Source: an uncultured beta proteobacterium (GTDB lineage Bacteria > Pseudomonadota > Gammaproteobacteria > Burkholderiales > Rhodocyclaceae). From it: a DNA stretch of 64,000 bases. The position numbers were made by a program, and so were the translations under genes. Below, piece after piece: positions 1 to 6,102 of the stretch. The notes below the pieces were generated by a model. That model was not told the origin of the DNA and did no database searches. It was given only the letters and a program-made list of their open reading frames with translations. Every line of letters begins with the position of its first letter. The stretch's first letter is position 1. Location of the stretch: positions 1 to 64,000 of the forward strand of contig CAIVQO010000011.1 in the NCBI GenBank assembly GCA_903908065.1, written 5' to 3'.

Positions 1-102
1 GATTGCGCTAAACTTCTTCGCAGCTGCCAACATGACGGGCAGCTAAAGTCCCTGGGTAAATTTCAACGCGCACCGCTGGGTACTTTTAAACGCGCGCCGA
101 CA
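1..102. mobile_element. End of an IS21-like insertion sequence
   Basis: Two tandem 24-base units occupy 52-75 and 76-99. Each starts CTGGGTA and ends in CGCGCRCCG, and they match at 20 of 24 positions. The last base pairs are ACA (100-102). Repeated CTGGGT-type units next to a TGT/ACA terminus are typical of IS21-family ends. One frame of bases 2-46 reads ALNFFAAANMTGS and then a stop, which may be the tail of the IS ATPase gene (istB), but this is too short to prove. Only the terminus is in the window, so the element must extend to the left. The assignment rests on end structure, not on a visible transposase. Confidence 0.55.
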
Positions 103-538
103 CCCGCTCGGCGTTGGCGAACCGGAACCGCTTCAACCTTTGACCGAAACCGGTAGCGGGCAAGTCCAGCAGAAAGAAAAGGCACTGCTGAACGAGATCA
201 TCTCCAAGGTGAATACGCTCTTTGAGGGCGACCTGACCGACGAAGACAAGCTGGTCTATGTGAACAACGTCCTCAAGGGAAAACTACTGGAGTCCGAGAT
301 TCTGGTCACCCAAGCCGCCAACAACACCAAAGAGCAGTTCGCCAACTCTCCTGACCTAGCCAACGAATTGATGAACGCCATCATGGATGCTTTTGCCGCA
401 CACACTACGATGAGCAAACAGGCACTCGATTCAGAGAAGGTCAGGCACGGGTTGAAAGCTATTCTGCTGGGGCCGGCTCAGTTGTATGAAGCACTGCGAG
501 GGAAAAATAGCTCAAGCAGTCAGCCGGCATCCGGTTGA
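103..538 (+). pseudogene. hsdR: 3' remnant of a type I restriction endonuclease R subunit (hsdR)
   Basis: The frame is open from the insertion-sequence end to a TGA at 536-538. It encodes the conserved C-terminal tail of HsdR: LTETGSGQVQQKEKALLNEI, then FEGDLTDEDKLVYVNNV, NTKEQFANSPDL and ILLGPAQLYEALRGK. A complete HsdR is around 1,000 residues or more with PD-(D/E)xK nuclease and helicase motors. None of that is here, so this is a fragment cut off by the adjacent IS21-like end. A TTG at 140 could start a 132-residue peptide, but homology seems to continue upstream of it, so it is not a genuine start. The 3' end overlaps the convergent helicase gene by 19 bases. Family recognition is from memory of the HsdR C-terminus. 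Confidence 0.7.
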
Positions 539-2427
539 AGTCCTTTTGCGCCAAAAAGTTCCAGCAGTGATTCCTGAAAGCGCTGCTTGTCGATTAGTCG
601 CTCGTAAATAAGTTCCTCGATTGGACTTCCTTGGAGACGGACGATCAACTGCTTGTATCTTTGGCCAGGACGGCTAATGCGCGCATTAGCCTGTTGAACA
701 ATTTCATTCTTTGTTATGGGGCCGAACCAGACAATGGTGTTGGCCGCCGTCAGGGTGAGACCGTGTGCCATGGCGCTGGGCGAAGCTACCAAGACGCGGA
801 TGTCACGTTGTTTGATCGGAGTTCTTAGGTCGTTCTGAAAACGCTCAAAGATTGCGCTTCGTTTAGCTTGACTGACCCCTCCATGAATTGCCTCACAGGG
901 TATTTCTTTCGACCGTAGGAATTCGATGACGTGCTCCAGGACGCCAAGGAATGGGACAAAAACAATGACGCTGGCGTAAGCCTCTTCAACAACCGCCAAC
1001 AATTCATTGAGCCGGTTGGTTGCAGGAATAAACACGGTTTCCTGTTCGCCTGTTGCTTTTGAATACGCAGCGCCGCAAGCAATTTGCAGCAGCTTCACCG
1101 TCATAACTAGCAACGTCTGGGCATCGATGATCTGATTGCGTACATTAGCCCGTAGGGTCGTTAGCATCTGCTGGTATGCTTTGGATTGTTCTTCGGTTAG
1201 CTCTATCGTTCGAGTTTCATACATGCAGTCGGGCAGATCAATGCACTCATCGCGCATGTATCGAATCTGAGGTTGCATGGCATTGTGCACCACGTCCAAC
1301 GCCTCGGCGCGGGGAATCCAGAGGAACTGGTTGATCTGCCGCATCACCTGATTCTTGAATGGGTTGAAGTACGGCGGCACGCGCTCGGGCACCAAGAGGC
1401 GGCACTGCGCCCACGCATCGGTTGGAGCGTTGGGAGTTGGCGTTCCTGTTAGGCCCCATGCCATTCGCGGCGATTGGCGGTTGATGACCTTAGTCAGCTC
1501 GTAATACCGTTCGTTGCCAGCGTTCCGACCTACCTGTGCAATCTCGTCAACCACCACGAGGTCAATATCAGCCCGCAAGGCTAGGATATCGACGATCCCA
1601 TCGACCTTGATGCCATCATGGTTAATCAGGTAGATATCTGCAGGTTCCCGAAGCAGCTTGCGCCGTTCAGACGCTGGTCCATGAAGTATCGCAAACCGAG
1701 TGCGGTTGAAGTGCGTCCTGATTTCATTCGCCCACGTCAGTTGCAATGTTGAAAGTGGGCAAACAACAAGCATAGATTTAACTAAGCCTTGCTGCTTTAA
1801 GTAGTGAAAGGCCCATAGCACGGACAATGTTTTCCCAGTGCCCATATCGTTGAAGCAGAAGGCTCTACGATTCGCTACCAGGAATTCAGTGGTGGCAACC
1901 TGGTGAGCAAAGGGGCGGACCTTCCCCGGCCAATTAAAAATGAGATTGGACTTGACTGGTGGAAGGCTTACCACGACCGGCTTTGGTTGAGGGGAATTGC
2001 CAATTAGACCTACCTGGCGATAGAAATCCCTAATTTTGCAAACTTGATCCTGGGTTAGCCAGTCCTCCCCTTTTTGGATGGGAAAGCCCTGTGCTCTACA
2101 CACTCTGATGACCTTCTCTGAGGGCACTCCTAGTTGAGCAGCCAGATTTACGACTTGTATTTGGCCAGATCGATCTGAGGAAGCAGAACTCGAAGCGAGA
2201 GCTTGTTGGGATTGAGTTTTGTGGCGACCGCTGGAGCTGTTCTTTGATTGGGCGGGCGCTATCTGGGAGTTTTCATTCGCGTTTGAAATTTTCTGTGCTC
2301 GAAACCGCTCTGCCTCGGTAAGAGGCTTAGTTGCGCTGCCGCCTGTGTCCCTTGATTTGATGTCTCTGTTGCCGTCGTCTCTCAATGGCCGCGGCGGCTT
2401 CAGCAATGAGGGGGGTTTTCGCAACAT
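520..2427 (-). CDS. Phage-type SNF2-like DEAD/DEAH helicase with an IF2-N-like domain
   Basis: This is a superfamily 2 ATPase that would move along or remodel DNA. Helicase motifs appear in order: Walker A in FNDMGTGKT, a DEIA box in LVVVDEIAQVG, motif III LTGTPTPN, and motif VI in QQANARISRPGQ. Between residues of roughly 90 and 140 lies VVNLAAQLGVPSEKVIRVCR, which resembles the small IF2 N-terminal helical module. The extreme N-terminus is low-complexity and Ser/Gln-rich. About 635 residues is compact for a SNF2 protein and typical of phage and mobile-element versions. I chose the ATG at 2427; a TTG five codons upstream is also possible and neither has a strong ribosome-binding site. It follows the sigma-4-like gene on the same strand and converges on the hsdR remnant. 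No nuclease domain is visible, so a defence role would be speculation. Confidence 0.75.
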   Translation of the reverse strand: MLRKPPSLLKPPRPLRDDGNRDIKSRDTGGSATKPLTEAERFRAQKISNANENSQIAPAQSKNSSSGRHKTQSQQALASSSASSDRSGQIQVVNLAAQLGVPSEKVIRVCRAQGFPIQKGEDWLTQDQVCKIRDFYRQVGLIGNSPQPKPVVVSLPPVKSNLIFNWPGKVRPFAHQVATTEFLVANRRAFCFNDMGTGKTLSVLWAFHYLKQQGLVKSMLVVCPLSTLQLTWANEIRTHFNRTRFAILHGPASERRKLLREPADIYLINHDGIKVDGIVDILALRADIDLVVVDEIAQVGRNAGNERYYELTKVINRQSPRMAWGLTGTPTPNAPTDAWAQCRLLVPERVPPYFNPFKNQVMRQINQFLWIPRAEALDVVHNAMQPQIRYMRDECIDLPDCMYETRTIELTEEQSKAYQQMLTTLRANVRNQIIDAQTLLVMTVKLLQIACGAAYSKATGEQETVFIPATNRLNELLAVVEEAYASVIVFVPFLGVLEHVIEFLRSKEIPCEAIHGGVSQAKRSAIFERFQNDLRTPIKQRDIRVLVASPSAMAHGLTLTAANTIVWFGPITKNEIVQQANARISRPGQRYKQLIVRLQGSPIEELIYERLIDKQRFQESLLELFGAKGLQPDAG

Positions 2428-2428
2428 C

Positions 2429-2566
2429 CTATTCGATGGCAATGGCAGTTAGGTGGGATCGTTTTGGGACGATAGTTGCTTCATTGCTGTCGGCGCCAAT
2501 TTCTACTCTGCAAATCATCGACTACGCCGGTTCAGTCAGGCGAATTTCCTTGTTTTTAGCGTTCAT
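2429..2566 (-). pseudogene. Small ORF interrupted by one in-frame amber codon
   Basis: An ATG at 2566, inside the end of the sigma-4-like gene, opens a frame reading MNAKNKEIRLTEPA. It then meets TAG and continues as SMICRVEIGADSNEATIV and on to a second TAG one base before the helicase ATG. The frame spans exactly the gap between the two flanking genes. It overlaps the upstream gene and abuts the downstream one, as a real gene in a phage operon would. I infer a 45-residue gene with a nonsense mutation. A 29-residue ORF starting at the ATG at 2518 is an alternative. I recognise no family. Confidence 0.35.
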
Positions 2567-2837
2567 CCAACCCTTTCAGCGTATCCCGAATTTTCTCCCG
2601 CAGATCAGCTTTCGCGCGGATCATCCTGATTGCCTTTGCTTCGATCTGACGTACCCGCTCACGGGTAAGGCCCATCGATTGACCAACCTGCTCCAAAGTC
2701 ATGTCGTGCAGGTAACGCATGATTAACACCTGCCTTGCACGATGACCAAACCGTTCCCTTGGGGTAGCGGTCGGCAACCCATAACCTTCGCGGCTCAGCA
2801 TTTCAACGTACTGCGCGGCACGACTCGGCTGTTCCAT
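2556..2837 (-). CDS. Small sigma-70 region 4 (HTH) protein
   Basis: The 93-residue product is almost entirely a sigma-70 region 4 helix-turn-helix. HRARQVLIMRYLHDMTLEQV is followed by LTRERVRQIEAKAIRMIR, the signature of the element that contacts the -35 promoter box. Regions 2 and 3, needed for core binding and promoter opening, are absent. It cannot be a complete sigma factor and more likely acts as a phage-type transcription regulator. The start ATG at 2837 has an AGGGGA ribosome-binding site about 7 bases upstream. A TTGACA-type promoter lies about 50 bases further upstream. It heads the helicase transcription unit. Family assignment is secure; function is inferred. Confidence 0.7.
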   Translation of the reverse strand: MEQPSRAAQYVEMLSREGYGLPTATPRERFGHRARQVLIMRYLHDMTLEQVGQSMGLTRERVRQIEAKAIRMIRAKADLREKIRDTLKGLDER

Positions 2838-2887
2838 GCGTTTCCCCTGTGGCCTGAAGGCTTGAAGTTTAGAGTGGGACGAATCAC

Positions 2888-2915
2888 AGGGTAGAACAGG
2901 ATCGAGTTATGTCAA
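2888..2915 (-). promoter_or_regulatory. Candidate sigma-70 promoter for the sigma-4-like and helicase genes
   Basis: Read on the minus strand there is a perfect TTGACA at 2915-2910, a 16-base spacer, and TACCCT at 2893-2888 as a weak -10. The next gene on this strand starts at 2837, giving a leader of roughly 45 bases. Confidence 0.4.
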
Positions 2916-2928
2916 GTCGCGGAATGAC

Positions 2929-2982
2929 TTAAGCCACTCCCTTGATGGTGCCCAAAATCTGCTGTTTGGGTGTTGGCTTCAT
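2929..2982 (-). pseudogene. Truncated ORF resembling part of the gene at 3601-3857
   Basis: An ATG at 2982 opens MKPTPKQQILGTIKGVA and then TAA. KQQIL-x-T-[IV]-K also occurs near the C-terminus of the frameshifted gene at 3601-3857 (DKQQILDTVKAAA), and the DNA is alike over about 22 bases. Removing one base before the stop would extend the frame to KSFRDLT, so a one-base insertion may have truncated it. Its ATG overlaps the TGA of another 29-codon ORF (3068-2979) in an ATGA arrangement. The unit is probably a duplicated, decayed copy of a phage gene end. Confidence 0.3.
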
Positions 2983-3019
2983 TGACTGCAGTTTTCCTTG
3001 CATGCGTAGGCCAGTGGCG

Positions 3020-3307
3020 CTACGTTCGCAGTCCCCATAGTGTGCGCACGTCGAGGGGCGGACGACATATAAGCACGCAAGACCGAAACAACCGGCTGGA
3101 CACGGGGTGCTGTTTCATTTCAGCATCCGAAGGGGGCGGTTGGATTCTCGCCATGCCGTTCACCACTCGGCCACGAATTCGCTTAATCCACGGCCGCATT
3201 GCGTTCACCATTGAGTGACGTTTGTTTCCCGACATCAACCAGCGAAATCGTCGCTCGGGATACACCTCCAACCAACGTGCTGCCTCTTCAGATTGCGTTA
3301 ATCCCAC
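3020..3307 (-). CDS. Hypothetical 95-residue protein of the phage island
   Basis: The GTG at 3307 overlaps the last 10 bases of the zinc-ribbon gene, which fits a translationally coupled phage operon. The N-terminus (GLTQSEEAARWLEVYPERRF) looks protein-like and amphipathic. The second half is rich in Arg, Pro and Cys and is less convincing. Another short ORF overlaps its 3' end in a different frame, so the true end may differ if a frameshift is present here as in its neighbours. I do not recognise a family. It may be spurious. Confidence 0.3.
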   Translation of the reverse strand: MGLTQSEEAARWLEVYPERRFRWLMSGNKRHSMVNAMRPWIKRIRGRVVNGMARIQPPPSDAEMKQHPVSSRLFRSCVLICRPPLDVRTLWGLRT

Positions 3308-3597
3308 AGGAGTGACTCCCCGTTCGGATCAATGCCGATCTCACCGCCACATCGGGGGCACGGCTGCTTACGACTCCACTTGGAAATCGCTCCGCTACAG
3401 CATTTCCCGCAAACAAATTGAGGGGCTTCGCGCCCCTCAGCGTAGCCCTCACGGTATCCCGTCGTTATGTCCGAAAGGCTCTCACACGCGGAGCAGTACA
3501 CCGTCGTCGTGAAGGCCATCCTCCCGCAACTGTCTCCACCATCCACAAGGCCAGTAAGTCCGCAGTTGTCGCAGCGTAGGGTACAGCTATGCCCCAT
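3298..3597 (-). CDS. Small zinc-ribbon protein
   Basis: The 99-residue product has four CxxC-type knuckles: CDNC near residue 9, CSAC near 35, CGKC near 63 and CPRC near 80. That is enough to bind two zinc ions. No catalytic domain is visible. Proteins like this in phages are often nucleic-acid or protein adaptors, but no role can be assigned. The ATG at 3597 lies three bases after the stop of the upstream HExxGH gene, and the 3' end overlaps the following GTG-started ORF, so it is the third member of a tight four-gene unit. The regular knuckle spacing makes it convincing as a gene. Confidence 0.55.
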   Translation of the reverse strand: MGHSCTLRCDNCGLTGLVDGGDSCGRMAFTTTVYCSACESLSDITTGYREGYAEGREAPQFVCGKCCSGAISKWSRKQPCPRCGGEIGIDPNGESLLWD

Positions 3598-3600
3598 CAG

Positions 3601-3857
3601 TTACCCTCCGACTTCGAATTGTGGGTTGGTTAGCGATTCCGCCAATTTCGGATTGACTTTAGCAGCAGCCTTAACGGTGTCCAGAATCTGCTGCTTGTCG
3701 GCGGGTCTAAGTAAATCCAATCCGAAATGTCCAAGAATCTCGTGTTGTATGGTTTCGAGGGCTTCCGCCGCTTGACCATGATTGGCAGTGGTAGCGGTTT
3801 TGTTGAGGGCACTGGTAACCTTTCCTGAGTTGCGGCGTTATAAAGGGCGTGGCTCAT
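3601..3857 (-). pseudogene. Frameshifted small gene with an HExxGHFGL metallopeptidase-like motif
   Basis: The ATG at 3857 overlaps the TGA of the T5orf172 gene (ATGA), and the TAA at 3601 lies three bases before the next ATG. No single frame joins them. The first 13 codons read MSHALYNAATQER. A -1 shift near 3820 enters a long frame with NHGQAAEALETIQ, then HEILGHFGLDLL, DKQQILDTVKAAAK and SLTNPQFEVGG. The reconstructed protein is about 85 residues. HExxGHxGL is a zinc-ligand pattern found in domains of large phage polyvalent proteins, so this may be a free-standing relative or a remnant. A one-base deletion is the simplest cause; sequencing error or programmed shifting remain possible. Confidence 0.45.
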
Positions 3858-4813
3858 CGACGTTTTTTTTGTAGCCTCAGTAGCGAATAATTCGAAACGA
3901 TCTTGAGGAATGTGAGTTCGAACAGATTGGGGTATCCCTTCGGCAGTACGCTTTCCAAAATAAATTTCTGGAGTCCCGACTCGCCCGACCAATGGAACAT
4001 GGCGACAAGGGCGCGTTCCCATATCAATTTGGTCGCCCGTTCGGTTTGCCCTGTCCTAACGCCAATATATATCAGGGGTGTTGGCTCATTGTCAGCCAAC
4101 CCGTAGTAGGCCGATACTAGTTTCGCTGATTCTTCTGGAAGCCGTGCGACGGTATCCATAACCAACGCTGTAAGTTGTTCACGGGAACTGCCGTCCTGAG
4201 GCAATAGGTCACGGTCAAGCTCAATCATATCGAATAGCAAATTCGCAATTGGGTCGGGATCAGCAGTTGCTCGCCCGACTATCGCACGCAATTCGCTAAT
4301 CGCCCGTTCGAAGCTGCAGTCGAACACTTCGCGGCAATCTACATACTCTCCTTGCTTGAAATAGTCAGCGGATACGCGATAAAGCTCAAGTGCGCTGTGA
4401 AGCCTTGCTTCAATGCTTCCTGCGTTTTCGCAGAGCACCGATTCCCCGATTAGCCAGTCCGTGTAGCCAGCATAGGCTGAACTGTTCAGGCTCTTTTTTC
4501 GACCTTCTAAGTCCCCAGTAAATCCAATCTTGATTAGATTCCCGTCCCTAGGATATGCGACGTAGACATAGGCCTCAACGTCATGCCTGCGTTGGAATGC
4601 CAATGATGCGGGGTTACACTGTACGCAATGCCCCCCCCTAGTTCGGAGGCTGTGGCCTCGGATACAACGCGTAACCCCAACGGCCACCTCGTACCCTCCG
4701 GCTTTCATGATTGGCCTGTACCACCGAGGGGGCTTGCCCTGTGCGTCTAGAACACGGCTCAAATATATTCCGTGGCGTTGGATAAATTCGAGTTGTTCAT
4801 TATCAAGGTTCAT
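3854..4813 (-). CDS. T5orf172 (GIY-YIG-like) domain protein with an N-terminal zinc knuckle
   Basis: Residues about 81-145 read AYVYVAYPRDGNLIKIGFTG, then a conserved Arg (R104) and an ExRLH element. This is the T5orf172/MUG113 branch of the GIY-YIG nuclease fold. A C-x3-H...C-x2-C cluster (C50, H54, C63, C66) precedes it and probably binds zinc. The rest, to residue 319, is helical with no domain I know. It could be a DNA endonuclease, but activity is unproven. It opens the leftward operon and is divergent from the XRE regulator at 4893. The gene ends in a run of eight A (3870-3863) directly before its stop, a canonical -1 slippery site, and the stop overlaps the next ATG. Confidence 0.65.
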   Translation of the reverse strand: MNLDNEQLEFIQRHGIYLSRVLDAQGKPPRWYRPIMKAGGYEVAVGVTRCIRGHSLRTRGGHCVQCNPASLAFQRRHDVEAYVYVAYPRDGNLIKIGFTGDLEGRKKSLNSSAYAGYTDWLIGESVLCENAGSIEARLHSALELYRVSADYFKQGEYVDCREVFDCSFERAISELRAIVGRATADPDPIANLLFDMIELDRDLLPQDGSSREQLTALVMDTVARLPEESAKLVSAYYGLADNEPTPLIYIGVRTGQTERATKLIWERALVAMFHWSGESGLQKFILESVLPKGYPNLFELTFLKIVSNYSLLRLQKKRR

Positions 4814-4892
4814 CAGGTTCCCCTTGCGTATTCAATCGCTATGGGTATCCTATCCCGTGGTTCCATGTTCCGCAACGAATCACGATTGCGGC

Positions 4893-5138
4893 ATGGCAAA
4901 GCCTTCACCGAACCATGCAGGCGATCCGATCCTCCTTGCGATTGGGAGGGCAATTCGTGATCGACGGCTAGAGCGTGGTTTGTCACAGGAAGGGCTCGCG
5001 CACGAAGTTGAAATCGACCGCAGCTACATGGGCGGAATCGAGCGTGGCGAGCACAACGTAACCATCATCAACCTGTCCCGCATCTGCACCTGTCTTGACC
5101 TTCGGTTGAGCGAATTGTTGTCTGACGCTGGCCAATAG
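4893..5138 (+). CDS. XRE-family helix-turn-helix regulator
   Basis: The 81-residue protein is a single Cro/CI-type HTH: IGRAIRDRRLERGLSQEGLA, then EIDRSYMGGIERGEHNVTI and LSRICTCLDLRLSEL. Such proteins bind operator DNA as dimers and usually repress. I started at the ATG at 4893, because the frame further upstream is only the antisense of the neighbouring T5orf172 gene. It is divergent from that gene with 79 bases between them, where its operator and both promoters would lie. It is the likely regulator of the island. Family call is secure; targets are inferred. Confidence 0.75.
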   Translation: MAKPSPNHAGDPILLAIGRAIRDRRLERGLSQEGLAHEVEIDRSYMGGIERGEHNVTIINLSRICTCLDLRLSELLSDAGQ

Positions 5139-5436
5139 GGCTGGGGCTGTTCTCACGTTCCCTCGCGTTCTCTCACGCTGCCATGATCGCGGGTTGATGG
5201 CTCACCAGATGAGCCTGTAAAAAATCCTAAACAGGGATTTTCGGGAACCTGAAAATTGGTCTTGTCGTGAGCGCACCCCGTCAAGCCCCCCACCCCCTGC
5301 CTCGCACGTTCCCCACCCCACCCGGTCACACCCCCACCCCCCATCTTTTTTCGCTGACCCTGTTACCCCCACCGGATCGCAGCTAAACAGCGCCCCTCCA
5401 GTACCGCAACCCCGCGGTTAACTGGAGCATGACGCC
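5139..5436. other. Intergenic stretch with a C-rich, G-quadruplex-capable tract
   Basis: No credible gene is visible. Bases 5275-5343 are strongly C-rich on the plus strand. C-runs of 4, 4, 3, 5 and 6 at 5311-5342 are separated by loops of 1, 1, 7 and 1 bases, so the minus strand could fold into a G-quadruplex. Earlier, AAATCC at 5222-5227 pairs with GGATTT at 5235-5240 around a short loop. It lies between the XRE gene and a small phage ORF and may hold regulatory or replication signals. Confidence 0.5.
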
Positions 5437-5595
5437 ATGACAAGGAAGTATTTCATCTTGATCGCAGCTGCGATCCGTAACAACGTAGCCGACCAACAAG
5501 CGCGGCGCGCTGTCGCCGAAGCCCTGATACCGGCACTAAGGGCGAGCAATGATCGGTTTGACGCAGGGAAGTTTCTAGCTGCTGCGATAGGGTGA
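5437..5595 (+). CDS. Small phage-type hypothetical protein (52 residues)
   Basis: The ATG at 5437 opens MTRKYFILIAAAIRNNVADQ and the protein ends with RFDAGKFLAAAIG. This start-and-end pattern (MTRKxYxLIAAA... and ...NxRFDxxxFLxA) is one I know from tiny conserved ORFs in proteobacterial phages and genomic islands; no function is known. ACTGGAG lies about 10 bases upstream as a plausible ribosome-binding site. A strong terminator follows 22 bases after the stop, which supports it being a real transcribed gene. It is too short for routine gene callers. Confidence 0.6.
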   Translation: MTRKYFILIAAAIRNNVADQQARRAVAEALIPALRASNDRFDAGKFLAAAIG

Positions 5596-5617
5596 CGCCT
5601 CCACACGCTGCAATTCG

Positions 5618-5642
5618 AGCCGCCTTCGGGCGGCTTTTTTTA
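5618..5642 (+). terminator. Rho-independent terminator after the 52-residue ORF
   Basis: AGCCGCC (5618-5624), loop TTCG, GGCGGCT (5629-5635), then a run of T. It has a perfect 7-base stem and a UUCG tetraloop. Confidence 0.8.
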
Positions 5643-5846
5643 TATCAAGTCGCCCCAACGCGAGCCAGCTAACAAATGCGGGTAGGAATGCGGGTAGATT
5701 CGATTTCGCTAACTCCGCAATCCCCCGGAAAGCCTTGCGCTGTGGGGCATTCAAAAAACACTTGCGAATGTGGTCCAGAGGCAATAAAAAAGGCGCTCGT
5801 TCAAACGCTTGAGCACCCTGGAGACCTGGAAGCAAGGGTCGGGATT
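5643..5846. other. Probable island-chromosome junction
   Basis: About 200 bases with no recognised gene. ATGCGGGTAGG is repeated directly within roughly 5676-5698. The last host gene (glutaredoxin family) ends at 5847 and all phage-type features lie to the left. An attachment site would be expected here, but I found no tRNA-like sequence and no integrase gene, and the other boundary is outside the window. Confidence 0.35.
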
Positions 5847-6092
5847 TTAACGGATCGCGCCCAAATACTCACGCACTTTTGCGGCATCTAGGAAGTAATG
5901 GCACAGCTCGCGACCGTCGCCATCGGCCAGCACCGGCACCAGCTCGTCGTAACGGGCTTCGAGCTCAGGATCGGCATCCACATCGAACACCACAAGCTCG
6001 AAATCGGGCAGACCCGGCTCGCCGCGCATGGATTCCAGCGCGGCGAGCATGTCGTGGCAAAGATGGCAATAGTTGCGGCCGTAGAGCCGCAA
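5847..6092 (-). CDS. Glutaredoxin-family (DUF836-type) thiol protein
   Basis: The 81-residue protein starts MRLYGRNYCHLCHDM, placing a CxxC redox pair at C9 and C12 after the first beta strand. It continues with the VVFDVDADPELEARY and VPVLADGDG elements of the glutaredoxin/thioredoxin fold. It would be a small dithiol oxidoreductase. No ATG is available: I used the TTG at 6092, because upstream codons are the antisense of degP. It follows degP by 10 bases and is the last gene of the sigma-E operon here. In related genomes lepA comes next, but here the mobile island begins. Confidence 0.7.
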   Translation of the reverse strand: MRLYGRNYCHLCHDMLAALESMRGEPGLPDFELVVFDVDADPELEARYDELVPVLADGDGRELCHYFLDAAKVREYLGAIR

Positions 6093-6102
6093 CTGCGGCA
6101 GC

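Noticed and set aside
3630-4022. 130-codon minus-strand frame spanning the end of the T5orf172 gene
   Set aside because: Its first half is out of frame with the clear T5orf172 product, and its last part is out of frame with the HEILGHFGL frame. Only its MSHALYNAATQER segment appears genuine, as the start of the frameshifted gene.
5153-5344. Short Gly-rich minus-strand frame over the C-rich tract
   Set aside because: Its composition simply reflects the G-runs; no start signal or similarity.
5643-5846. tRNA fragment as phage attachment site
   Set aside because: A partial resemblance to a tRNA 3' end near 5830 was noticed, but no T-loop or acceptor pairing could be found.
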